Shown here: positions 38,459-46,864 of the stretch, piece after piece
Position numbering within the stretch: position 1 is the stretch's first letter
How the letters are laid out: each line of letters begins with the position of its first letter
NCBI RefSeq assembly: GCF_003202285.1
Contig: NZ_MASW01000002.1
Span: 744,001 to 808,000, forward strand
Origin: Prauserella muralis
Lineage (GTDB): Bacteria; Actinomycetota; Actinomycetes; Mycobacteriales; Pseudonocardiaceae
DNA length: 64,000 bases
Direction: 5' to 3'
Position numbers and translations under genes: made by a program
Notes under the pieces: generated by a model
Databases searched by the model: none
The model's input: the letters and a program-made list of their open reading frames with translations, nothing else
What the model was told of the DNA's origin: nothing

Positions 38459-39893
38459 TGGCGGGTTTCCTTTCGCGGGGGAGGAAGGCGGGAGCGCCGG
38501 AGTCCGCGCCGAGCGCGCGGCCGATGCGCGCGGGCAGGTCGAGCCCGATGATCAGCGCGACCACGACGGTGAGCGAGCCCGCCAGGACGGTGAGCGCGGT
38601 GCCGAGGCTGCCGATGTCCTCCGCGATGGCCGCGCCCGCCAGCGGCGCGACCGCGCCGCCGAGCGCGCCGACGTTGTAGGAGAACCCGAGCCCGGCGGCG
38701 CGCAGCCGGGTGGGGAAGTGGTCGCCGATGTACTTGGGCAGCAGGCCCGAGATGCCCTGGCTGGTGGCCTGCATGACGAACAGCAGGACCCACAGCAGCA
38801 CGATGTTGCCCGCGGGCAGCGCGAACACCGGGAAGACGAACGCCAGCGAGACGAACAGGCCCAGCACGTAGGCGCGGCGGGTGCCGAGCCGGTCGCCGAG
38901 CACGCCCGCGAGACAGGAGCCCGCCGCGTAGCCCAGCCCGGCCCACGTCAGCGCGTGGGACACCTGCCCGGCGTCGTAGCCGAGGTCGGTCTTGAGGTAG
39001 GTCGGCAGCAGCGACTGGATCGGCCACGAGTACAGGAACGCGCAGAAGACCGTGAGCATGATCGCGATCATCACCGGCCACAGCCGCCCGGCGACCTGCA
39101 CCGCGAACGCGGCGAGGCACAGCACCGTCACGGCGATGAGATACGGCGTCGCGGCGCCGCCGGTGCCGGTGAAGACGAACACCAGCGCCGTGGACAGCAG
39201 CACGGCCAGTGCCGCGTTGGGCAGCCGCCGCCGCGCCGTGAAGAGGACCGACGAGGTCGTCACGTCCTCGCGCCCCTCGACCTCGGCCTTCCACTCGGCG
39301 GCCTCGGGCAGCGCGCGGCGCAGGTACAGGGTGAGCGCGATGGGCACGATGCCGACGTAGAACAGCCACCGCCAGCCCAGCTGCGGCACGACCACCTCGT
39401 AGGCCAGCGCGGCGAGCACGGTGCCGATCGGGTAGGCCGAGAGCAGGAAGCCGGTCGCGCGGTTGCGCATCGACGAGGGCCAGGACTCCATCACGTAGGT
39501 CGCGCTCGAGCCGTACTCGCCCGCCATGCCGAGGCCGACGACGGCGCGGAAGACGAACAGCGACCAGTAGTCCCACGCGAAGCCGCACAGGCCACTGCCG
39601 ATCGAGAACGCGAGGATGGCGAGGATCATGGCGGGCTTGCGGCCGAACCGGTCGCCGATCGCGCCCAGCACCAGCCCGCCGAGCCAGCGCGAGACGAACG
39701 CGGCCGAGACGAGCGTCGCCGCCTTGGTGAGGTCGAGCTGGAAGTCGGCGGCGATCTCGGTGAGGATGAGCGTGATCAGGATGAAGTCGAAGCCGTCGAG
39801 CAGGTAGCCCAGCCAGGCGGCGAGGAAGGCCTTGCGCTGGGGCCCGCTGAGCTGACGGAACGACCGGGGACTGTCGGGCGGCGACGTTGCCAT
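38439..39893 (-). CDS. nanT: NanT-like sialic acid:H+ symporter (MFS, SHS family)
   Basis: 484-aa MFS transporter strikingly close to E. coli NanT as I recall that sequence: FLAAWLGYLLDGFDFILITL, SAAFVSRWLGGLVLGAIGDR, GLGMAGEYGSSATYVMESWP, FLYSWPIQSLLPTYLKTDLG, GFSYNVGALGGAVAPLAGAA and a final GLDLPARIGRAL. It has the extra central helices typical of NanT. ATG 39893; AAAGG lies upstream. A 20-bp palindrome 26 nt before the start is the likely operator for the divergent FadR-type regulator. It forms an operon with the NanA-like aldolase. Confidence 0.9.
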   Translation of the reverse strand: MATSPPDSPRSFRQLSGPQRKAFLAAWLGYLLDGFDFILITLILTEIAADFQLDLTKAATLVSAAFVSRWLGGLVLGAIGDRFGRKPAMILAILAFSIGSGLCGFAWDYWSLFVFRAVVGLGMAGEYGSSATYVMESWPSSMRNRATGFLLSAYPIGTVLAALAYEVVVPQLGWRWLFYVGIVPIALTLYLRRALPEAAEWKAEVEGREDVTTSSVLFTARRRLPNAALAVLLSTALVFVFTGTGGAATPYLIAVTVLCLAAFAVQVAGRLWPVMIAIMLTVFCAFLYSWPIQSLLPTYLKTDLGYDAGQVSHALTWAGLGYAAGSCLAGVLGDRLGTRRAYVLGLFVSLAFVFPVFALPAGNIVLLWVLLFVMQATSQGISGLLPKYIGDHFPTRLRAAGLGFSYNVGALGGAVAPLAGAAIAEDIGSLGTALTVLAGSLTVVVALIIGLDLPARIGRALGADSGAPAFLPRERKPASESSGA

Positions 39894-39918
39894 GGCCGTG
39901 GACCTTTCTCACTCCGAG

Positions 39919-39938
39919 GACATAGGATGTCCTATGTC
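39919..39938. promoter_or_regulatory. Palindromic operator of the nan-like operon
   Basis: GACATAGGA-TG-TCCTATGTC, perfect 9-bp arms, in the divergent region between nanT and the GntR gene, 25 nt upstream of the nanT ATG. Size and AT-rich arms fit a FadR-type regulator site. Confidence 0.7.
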
Positions 39939-40013
39939 AGCGGGGAACGGTAGCGGGGGAGGACGCGCGATGCAAGTACGGCTCGGGGACCCGGTGACCC
40001 GTGGCTGAACATC

Positions 40014-40019
40014 TAGACT
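40014..40019 (+). promoter_or_regulatory. -10 box of leaderless GntR gene
   Basis: TAGACT followed by 8 nt and GTG 40028. Confidence 0.45.
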
Positions 40020-40027
40020 CGACGGCT

Positions 40028-40741
40028 GTGGCAACCCCGGCGACAGGCAGGCCCACCGGCGCGCGTGCCAACCAGCGCGCCCTGCAGGAGTCCATCAAGC
40101 GGTTGATCGTCGACCGCGGGCTCACCCCGGGTTCCCCGCTGCCCACCGAGTTCGAGCTCATGGAGGCACTCGAGGTCAGCAGGCACCCCCTGCGCGAGGC
40201 CATGAAGGCGCTGGAGGCCGTGGGCATCGTCGACATCCGGCACGGCTACGGCACCTATGTCGGCTCGGTGCCGCTCTCGGCGCTGGAGGCCGGGCTCGCC
40301 TTCCGCGGTGCGCTGTCCGTGCGCGGAGACTACGCCGACATCCGCAATCTCCTCGAGGTACGGGAGGTGCTCGAGACCGGCCTCGTGGGTCGCGTGCTCG
40401 CCGCCTACGACCGGATCGACCTCGCCGCGCTGGAGGACGCCGTGTCCGCGATGGAGCGGCAGGCGCGCCAGGGCCGCTACGCCCCCGAGCAGGACTGGCG
40501 CTTCCACGAGACGCTGTACCGGCCGCTGGGCAACGACCTGGTGCTCGACCTGCTCCAGGTGTTCTGGAAGGTGTTCCACGCGCTCGATGCGCAACTGCCG
40601 CGCGCGGACGACACCCCCGAGGCCACGGCCAGCTGGCACCGCGCCATCCTCGAGGCGTTGCGCGCCAGGGACGAGGCCGCCGTCCGCTCCGCGATGAACG
40701 AGCACTTCCGCGGCATCCGGGCCCGCGTCACCACCCGCTGA
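40028..40741 (+). CDS. FadR-subfamily GntR transcriptional regulator (NanR-like)
   Basis: 237-aa regulator: winged helix with RALQESIKRLIVDRGLTPGS, LPTEFELMEALEVSRHPLREAMKALEAVGIVDIRHGYGTYV, and an FCD effector domain with LLEVREVLETGLVGR, DWRFHETLYRPLGN and SWHRAILEALRARD, whose Asp/His residues usually bind a metal next to the ligand. GTG 40028 is preferred because a TAGACT box lies 8 nt upstream; GTG 40001 would add nine residues. It is divergent from nanT and probably binds the palindrome at 39919-39938, being released by a sugar acid; this is inference. Confidence 0.9.
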   Translation: MATPATGRPTGARANQRALQESIKRLIVDRGLTPGSPLPTEFELMEALEVSRHPLREAMKALEAVGIVDIRHGYGTYVGSVPLSALEAGLAFRGALSVRGDYADIRNLLEVREVLETGLVGRVLAAYDRIDLAALEDAVSAMERQARQGRYAPEQDWRFHETLYRPLGNDLVLDLLQVFWKVFHALDAQLPRADDTPEATASWHRAILEALRARDEAAVRSAMNEHFRGIRARVTTR

Positions 40742-40835
40742 CGTCCCGCCCGCGCGGGTTCGCGTGGCGTTCAACTGCCGGCCGCCTTGATCGGCTTGAG
40801 TGAGCGCCGACCGCGAACCGACCTGCCTGGGGTGA

Positions 40836-43800
40836 ATGGTGAGAAGATCCCGTATCGCCGCCGTGCTCGCCACGGTGGCGGCCTCGGCGGCCACGCTGGC
40901 CGCGCCCGTCGCCGCCGCCGATCCGCTCGACGCGCCGCTCGGCCCGCCACCTGCCGAGGCCGCCCCGGCCGCGTCCTCGGCAGGGGAGGCGCCCCGCACC
41001 CTCGCGGCCGCCGCGCAGGACACCGCCGACGGGATCGTCACCGACACCGCCACCGCCCCCGTGGCGCCCGGCATCACCCTCACCGAGTTCGACCGGTTCG
41101 ACCCGCAGGGCTGGATCCGTGGCGACACCCTCACCGTGGACCTCACCGGTGGCGCCGTGCCCGCCTACCTCAGCCCGGGCACGGTGTCCGCACGCACCCC
41201 CTTGTCCGAGCAGGCCGGGCGCGCCGGAGCGGTCGCCGCGGTCAACGGCGACTTCTTCGACATCAGCGCCACCGGCGCACCGCTGGGCGTGGGCGTCTCC
41301 GGCGGACGGCTGCAGACCGCACCGGCGTCGGGGCACAACCTCACCGCCGCCGTCACCGCCGAGGGCAAGGCCCGCCTCGCCGAGATCTTCCTCTCCGCCT
41401 CGCTGACACTGCCCGGCGGTGAGCGCGTGGCCGCGACCAACTTCAACGGCGCCAGGCTGCCCGCCGACGGCATCGGCGTCTACACCCCGCTGTGGGGCAG
41501 CGCCTCGCGGTCCACGGCCGTCACCGGCGCCCGCACGGTCGTCGAACTGGAGCTGCGCGACGGCGTCGTCACCGCGGTGCGCGACCGGCCCGCCGACGGT
41601 CCGATCCCGGGCGGCGCCACCGTGGTGCTGGCCCGCGACGGCGGCGCCGACCGGCTCGCCGGGCTGCGGCCCGGCGACGCCGTGACCGTCGACTATGCCC
41701 CGCGCACCGACGCGGGCGACATCGCCGTCGCCGTGGGCGGCAACAAGGTCCTCGTCCGCGACGGCAGGATCCAGCCCGTCGACGCGGTGACCGCGCATCC
41801 GCGCACTGCCGTCGGGTTCTCCGCGGACGGCACCCGCATGTGGCTGGCCACGGTGGACGGACGGCAGGCCGACAGCAGAGGCATGACCGAGCTGGAACTG
41901 GCCCGGCATCTCAAGGCGCTCGGCGCCGACGACGCGCTCAACCTGGACGGTGGCGGCTCCTCGACCCTGCTGGCCAGGGAGCAGGGGGAGCAAAGCGCGC
42001 GTGTGCGCAACGCACCGTCCGACGGCGGCGAGCGGCTGGTGCCCAACGGCCTCGGCTTCACCATGCCGCACGGCAGCGGGCGGCTCACCGGCCTTGCGGT
42101 CGCCCCCGCGCAGGACACCGCCGACGCCACCCGGGTACTGGCGGGGCTGTCCCGCACCCTCGTCGCCAGGGGGCACGACGAGACCGGCGCCGCCGTGCGG
42201 GCCCGTCCCACCTGGTTCACCCGGGGCCGCCCGAGGGGCAGCGTCACCGACGGCGTGTTCACCGCCCATCCCCATCCACAGCACACCGGCAGGCACGAGC
42301 AGGCCCGCGTGTTCGCCACCGCGCGGGGCGTCACCGGCAGCGCCACGCTGACCGTGCTCGGCGCCCCCGTGCGGCTCGGCACCAGCACCGAGCAGGTCGC
42401 GCTGTCCGGCGCGGGCGCCACCGGCAGCTTCCAGGTGTACGGATACGACGCCGACGGCTACGGCACCTGGCTGGAGGCCGACGACGTCAAGCTCGACTAC
42501 GACCCCGGCATCGTCCGCGTCGAGCCGCGGGGCGACCACTTCGCCGTCACCGCGCTGGCCGGATCGGGAGCGAGCGTGGTCGCCGCCACCGCGGCGGGCC
42601 ACACCACGCACCTCGTGGTCACCGTGGGCAGCGAGCCACGCGTGCTGGACCCGCTGGACGGCGCCGCAGGGTGGCAGGCGACCGTCTACCCTGCCGTGGT
42701 CGGCGCGGCCCTGTCCGAAGGTGAGGGACGCGACGGCGGCCGGGGGCTCGCGCTCGACTACCGGCTCACCGGCACCACCGCCACCCGCGCCGCCTACGTC
42801 AACCCGGCCGAGCCGATCGCCCTCCCGGACGGCACGCAGAGGCTCGGCCTGTGGGTCAACGGCGACGGCAAGGGCGCCTGGCTGCGCGCCGAGCTCCGCG
42901 ATGCCGCCAACGTGGCGACCGTGCTGACGCTGGAGCCGAGCGTGGACTGGACCGGCTGGCGCTACGTCGAGACCGCCCTGCCCGCCGGGCTGCCGGACGG
43001 CCAGCGGCTGCGCCGGTTCTACGCCGTGGAGAACGTCCCCGGCCAGCAGTACGAGGGCAGGCTCGTCTTCGACGACCTCACCGCGCGCGTGGCCACCTCG
43101 GCCCAACCGCCCGCCGATCCGGCGCCGCGCGATCCGGCCGTCGTCACCGACGGCACGGCAGCCGGGCGGGGCCTGCGGATCGCCGTCGTCAGCGATGCCC
43201 AGTTCACCGCCGACGCCCCGGAGGGGCCGCTCGTGGCGCAGGCACGGCGCTCCCTGCGCGAGGCCGTCGCCGCGCGGCCGGATCTCGTGCTCATCAACGG
43301 CGACTTCACCGATCGCGGCACCGCGGCCGACTTCGACCTCGCCCGCGCCGTCATCGCCGACGAGCTGGAGGGCAGGGTGCCGTGGTACTACGTGCCCGGC
43401 AACCACGAGGCGGAGGCCGGCGACGGGCTCGCCGAGTTCCGGGCCGAGTTCGGCGCGACCCACCGGGTCGTCGACGTGCGCGGCATCCGGCTCGTGCTGC
43501 TCGACTCCTCGCGCGGCAGCCTGAGGGCGGGGGGATTCGACCAGGTGCGGATGCTGCGGGAGGCCCTGGACTCCGCCGCGGCCGACGACTCCGTGCACGG
43601 TGTCGTGCTCGCCATGCACCATCCCGTCGACGATCCCGGCGCCGCGGGCAACTCCCAGCTGGGCGACCGCAAGGAGGCGGAGCTGGTCCGCGACTGGCTC
43701 ACCGGCTTCGAGCAGCGCTCGGGCAAGCCCGCCGCCGCGCTCACGTCCCACGCCGGGGTGTTCGGTGTCTCCCGTGTCGACGGCGTGCCGTATCTGGTGA

Positions 43801-44219
43801 ACGGCAACGCGGGCAAGGCGCCCGCCGCCGCGCCCGGGGACGGCGGGTTCACCGGCTGGAGCCTGGTGCGCATCGATCCGCGGCAGCGTGCCGAGCCCGT
43901 GCGCATCGAGACGAGGGCGCACGTGGACGAGCTGGCGCTGACCGGACCCGGCACGCTGCGGCGGGGCGGCACCGCGCCGGTGTCGGCCGTGGTGACGCAG
44001 GCCGGGCGGGTGATCCCGGTCGGCTACCCGGTGAGCGCGGACTGGCGCGGCGGGGTCAGGACCCATGTGGTGACCCCGCACGCGGCGAGGCCGCCCGCCG
44101 GTGCCGTGGCGTCGTTCGACCCGGCGACGGGCACGCTCACCGCGATGCGGCCCGGGGTCGCCGAGCTGACCGTGACGGTCAACGGCGTCAGCCGCACCCT
44201 GCGCACGACGGTGCGGTAG
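40836..44219 (+). CDS. Secreted phosphodiester glycosidase / metallophosphoesterase fusion
   Basis: 1127-aa exported multidomain protein. Signal peptide RRSRIAAVLATVAASAATLAAPVAA. An NAGPA-type phosphodiester glycosidase domain (about 75-420) has AAVNGDFFDI near 135, GGNKVLVRDGRI and the catalytic-site loop NLDGGGSSTLL near 370. Two beta-rich segments follow. A calcineurin-like phosphoesterase domain starts near residue 780: AVVSDAQFTA, INGDFTDRG, YYVPGNHEAE, LAMHHPVDD and LTSHAGVFG give the metal ligands. The end is a bacterial Ig-like domain (TGTLTAMRPGVAELTVTVNG). Together the domains could cleave sugar-phosphodiester polymers such as teichoic acids; the substrate is inferred. ATG 40836. 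Confidence 0.9.
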   Translation: MVRRSRIAAVLATVAASAATLAAPVAAADPLDAPLGPPPAEAAPAASSAGEAPRTLAAAAQDTADGIVTDTATAPVAPGITLTEFDRFDPQGWIRGDTLTVDLTGGAVPAYLSPGTVSARTPLSEQAGRAGAVAAVNGDFFDISATGAPLGVGVSGGRLQTAPASGHNLTAAVTAEGKARLAEIFLSASLTLPGGERVAATNFNGARLPADGIGVYTPLWGSASRSTAVTGARTVVELELRDGVVTAVRDRPADGPIPGGATVVLARDGGADRLAGLRPGDAVTVDYAPRTDAGDIAVAVGGNKVLVRDGRIQPVDAVTAHPRTAVGFSADGTRMWLATVDGRQADSRGMTELELARHLKALGADDALNLDGGGSSTLLAREQGEQSARVRNAPSDGGERLVPNGLGFTMPHGSGRLTGLAVAPAQDTADATRVLAGLSRTLVARGHDETGAAVRARPTWFTRGRPRGSVTDGVFTAHPHPQHTGRHEQARVFATARGVTGSATLTVLGAPVRLGTSTEQVALSGAGATGSFQVYGYDADGYGTWLEADDVKLDYDPGIVRVEPRGDHFAVTALAGSGASVVAATAAGHTTHLVVTVGSEPRVLDPLDGAAGWQATVYPAVVGAALSEGEGRDGGRGLALDYRLTGTTATRAAYVNPAEPIALPDGTQRLGLWVNGDGKGAWLRAELRDAANVATVLTLEPSVDWTGWRYVETALPAGLPDGQRLRRFYAVENVPGQQYEGRLVFDDLTARVATSAQPPADPAPRDPAVVTDGTAAGRGLRIAVVSDAQFTADAPEGPLVAQARRSLREAVAARPDLVLINGDFTDRGTAADFDLARAVIADELEGRVPWYYVPGNHEAEAGDGLAEFRAEFGATHRVVDVRGIRLVLLDSSRGSLRAGGFDQVRMLREALDSAAADDSVHGVVLAMHHPVDDPGAAGNSQLGDRKEAELVRDWLTGFEQRSGKPAAALTSHAGVFGVSRVDGVPYLVNGNAGKAPAAAPGDGGFTGWSLVRIDPRQRAEPVRIETRAHVDELALTGPGTLRRGGTAPVSAVVTQAGRVIPVGYPVSADWRGGVRTHVVTPHAARPPAGAVASFDPATGTLTAMRPGVAELTVTVNGVSRTLRTTVR

Positions 44220-44292
44220 CGCGGCCGCGCGGTAATCCGGTCGATTTCTGTCGGTGGCCCATGGCACTGTGCATGGGGTGGACGACGATGTG

Positions 44293-45207
44293 ATGGTGGA
44301 GGCCAAGGCGCTGGCGAAGCGCTTCGGCGAGTTCGAGGCCGTCCGGGGGATCGATGTCCACGTGCGGCGAGGCGAGGCCTTCGGCTTTCTCGGGCCCAAC
44401 GGCGCGGGCAAGTCCTCCACCATGCGGATGATCGCGTCCGTCTCGCCGCGTTCGGACGGGGAGCTGAAGGTCCTCGGCATGGATCCCGACCGCGAGGGCC
44501 CGCGCATCCGCGCGCGGCTGGGTGTGGTGCCCCAGCAGGACAACCTCGACACCGAGCTCACCGTGCGGCAGAACCTGCACGTCTACGGCCGTTACTTCGG
44601 CCTCTCCCGCGCGCGGGTGCGCGCGAAGGCCGAGGAGCTGATGGAGTTCGCGCAGCTCACCGACCGCGCCGACGACGAGGTGGACTCGCTGTCCGGCGGC
44701 ATGAAGCGCAGGCTCACCATCGCCCGCTCGCTCGTCAACGACCCGGACCTGCTGCTGCTCGACGAGCCGACCACCGGGCTCGACCCGCAGGCACGGCACC
44801 TGCTGTGGGACCGGCTGTTCCGGCTCAAGACCACCGGCGTGACGCTCATCATCACCACGCACTACATGGACGAGGCGGAGCAGCTGTGCGACCGGCTGGT
44901 CGTGATGGACGGCGGGCGCATCGCCGCCGAGGGCTCGCCGTCGGAGCTGATCGCCCGTTACTCGACCAGGGAGGTGCTGGAGCTGCGGTTCCCTCCGGGC
45001 GAGCAGGAGCCCGCCGTGGAGCGAGTGACCGACCTCGCCGAGCGGGTGGAGGTGCTGCCCGACCGGCTGCTGCTCTACACGGCGGCGGGCGAGGCGGCGC
45101 TGGAACAGGCACACGCCAGGGGCCTGCGCCCGGCGTCGAGCCTGGTGCGGCGCAGCACCCTTGAGGACGTCTTCCTGCGGCTGACGGGCAGGAGCCTCGT
45201 CGAATGA
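44293..45207 (+). CDS. ABC transporter ATP-binding protein (DrrA/NodI-like)
   Basis: 304-aa nucleotide-binding subunit of an ABC-2 exporter. Walker A LGPNGAGKSST, Q-loop VVPQQDNLD, signature LSGGMKRRL, Walker B LLLLDEPTTGLDP and H-loop ITTHYMDEAE are intact, followed by the DrrA-type C-terminal domain ending LEDVFLRLTGRSL. The start is uncertain: ATG 44293 is taken; GTG 44278 or 44254 are in frame. It overlaps the first permease gene by ATGA. Likely exports a drug, lipid or glycoconjugate. Confidence 0.92.
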   Translation: MVEAKALAKRFGEFEAVRGIDVHVRRGEAFGFLGPNGAGKSSTMRMIASVSPRSDGELKVLGMDPDREGPRIRARLGVVPQQDNLDTELTVRQNLHVYGRYFGLSRARVRAKAEELMEFAQLTDRADDEVDSLSGGMKRRLTIARSLVNDPDLLLLDEPTTGLDPQARHLLWDRLFRLKTTGVTLIITTHYMDEAEQLCDRLVVMDGGRIAAEGSPSELIARYSTREVLELRFPPGEQEPAVERVTDLAERVEVLPDRLLLYTAAGEAALEQAHARGLRPASSLVRRSTLEDVFLRLTGRSLVE

Positions 45208-46034
45208 GCGAGCGGGCGCTGACGGCACGGCCGCGGGCGCGGGATCACGCACGGGTCGTCGGGTCCTGGCGCGCGGCCTGGCTGCGGGTCGAGGGGCACT
45301 GGACCTGGTACCGTCGCTATTGGACATCCAATCTGTACTCCTCCGGGCTGCAGCCGCTGCTGTTTCTCGTCGCCATGGGCATCGGATTCGGATCGCAGGT
45401 GGAGCCGGGCGCCGCGACCGGCGGACTGTCCTATCTACACTATGTCGCGCCCGCGCTCCTGGTGGCAGGCTCGGTGCAGAACGCCATCGGCGAGTCCACC
45501 TACCCCGTGCTGTCCGGCTTCAAGTGGCAGAAGGACTACCTGGCCGTCACCTCCACACCCGTGACGCCCGGCCAGCTGCTCGGCGGTCAGCTCATCTGGG
45601 TCGGGCTGCGGCTGGCACTGGCGGGCACCGTGTACGCCCTGATCGCGTGGGCGTTCGGCGCGTGGCTGGGACCGGGCGTGGCACTCGCGGTGCTCGTCGC
45701 GGTGGCCACCGGGGTGGCGTGTGCGGCGCCGATGATGGCCGTCGCCGCCACCACCTACGACGAGGGCACGCGCTTCGCCGCGATCTTCCGGTTCCTCGTC
45801 ATGCCGATGGTGCTGTTCGCGGGCACGTTCTTCCCGATCACCCAGATCCCGCCCGGGGCACGCTGGCTGGCCTGGATCTCGCCGCTGTGGCACGGCAACG
45901 AGCTCGCGCGCGGCGCCGCGCTCGGCGGGCTGGAGCCGCTGGCCGCGCTGGGTCACGTCGCCTACCTGGCGGCGCTGTTCGCCGCGGGCGGCCTGGCCGC
46001 ACGGCACTACTTCTACAAACGGCTGGTGGTGTAG
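45204..46034 (+). CDS. ABC-2 type permease, first
   Basis: 276-aa membrane permease with six helices expected for the ABC-2 family: ASN-type N-terminal WTSNLYSSGLQPLLFLVAMG, YLHYVAPALLVAGSVQNAIGE, the coupling region FKWQKDYLAVTSTPV and the end FPITQIPPGARWLAWISPLWHGNELARG, the NodJ-like signature. ATG overlaps the ATPase stop; the second permease starts 2 nt after its stop. Together with that paralogue it forms a heterodimeric channel. Confidence 0.92.
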   Translation: MSERALTARPRARDHARVVGSWRAAWLRVEGHWTWYRRYWTSNLYSSGLQPLLFLVAMGIGFGSQVEPGAATGGLSYLHYVAPALLVAGSVQNAIGESTYPVLSGFKWQKDYLAVTSTPVTPGQLLGGQLIWVGLRLALAGTVYALIAWAFGAWLGPGVALAVLVAVATGVACAAPMMAVAATTYDEGTRFAAIFRFLVMPMVLFAGTFFPITQIPPGARWLAWISPLWHGNELARGAALGGLEPLAALGHVAYLAALFAAGGLAARHYFYKRLVV

Positions 46035-46036
46035 CG

Positions 46037-46864
46037 ATGACCACCCTCGACACCCGGCCCCGCCGGGGACTGCTCCTGCGCATCCTGCCGCCCTCGCTGT
46101 ACTCGGGCCGCGCCAGGGCGCTCATCGAGCGCTCGGCGCTGGCCTACTCGCGCGCGTGGCTGGTGTTCGTCTCCGGTGTCTTCGAGCCGCTGTTCTACCT
46201 GCTGGCCTTCCAGATCGGCTTCGGAAAGCTCGTCGGCGACGTCGCCGGGCCCGGTGGGCAGCTGATGAGCTACGTGGCCTTCGTCGCTCCGGCCCTGCTG
46301 GCCGCCTCGGCGATGAACGGCGCGGTGTTCGACGCGACGTTCGGCGTGTTCTTCAAGTTCCGGTACCAGAAGACCTACGACGCCATGCTGGCCACACCGG
46401 TGGGGCCGCTCGACATCGCCGTCGGCGAGATCGGCTGGGCCGTGCTGCGGGGTGGCCTGTACGGCCTGGCGTTCTTCGGCGTCATGGGCGTGATGGGCCT
46501 GGTGACGTCGCCGTGGGCGGTGCTGCTGGTGCCCGCGGCGCTGCTGGTGTCGCTGGCGTTCGCCGCGGTGGGCATGGCGTGCGCGACGTTTCTGCGCTCG
46601 CCGTCGCAGTTCGACTTCATCCAGCTCGCCGTGATGCCGATGTTCCTGTTCTCAACGACCTTCTACCCGCTGTCGGTCTACCCCGAGCCCCTGCAGTACG
46701 TCGTTCAGTGCGTTCCGCTCTACCACGGGGTCGAGCTCCTGCGCGGACTGTCCGCCGGGGTGCTCGACCCGTCGATGCTCGGGCACGTCGGCTACCTGGT
46801 CGCGCTGGCTCTGCTCGGCGTCTACGCCACGTCGCGCAGGCTCGCTCGCCTCCTGCTCCGGTGA
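46037..46864 (+). CDS. ABC-2 type permease, second
   Basis: 275-aa permease, paralogous to the preceding one: LVFVSGVFEPLFYLLAFQIGFG, MSYVAFVAPALLAASAMNGAVFD, the coupling loop FKFRYQKTYDAMLATPVG and STTFYPLSVYPEPLQYVVQCVPLYHGVELLRG. Same ABC exporter. Its last 213 nt overlap the antiparallel protease reading frame. Confidence 0.92.
   Translation: MTTLDTRPRRGLLLRILPPSLYSGRARALIERSALAYSRAWLVFVSGVFEPLFYLLAFQIGFGKLVGDVAGPGGQLMSYVAFVAPALLAASAMNGAVFDATFGVFFKFRYQKTYDAMLATPVGPLDIAVGEIGWAVLRGGLYGLAFFGVMGVMGLVTSPWAVLLVPAALLVSLAFAAVGMACATFLRSPSQFDFIQLAVMPMFLFSTTFYPLSVYPEPLQYVVQCVPLYHGVELLRGLSAGVLDPSMLGHVGYLVALALLGVYATSRRLARLLLR

Noticed and set aside
40728-44561. 1277-aa open frame antisense to the glycosidase/phosphoesterase gene
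   Set aside because: No domain or signal; it spans several unrelated genes and has shadow composition.
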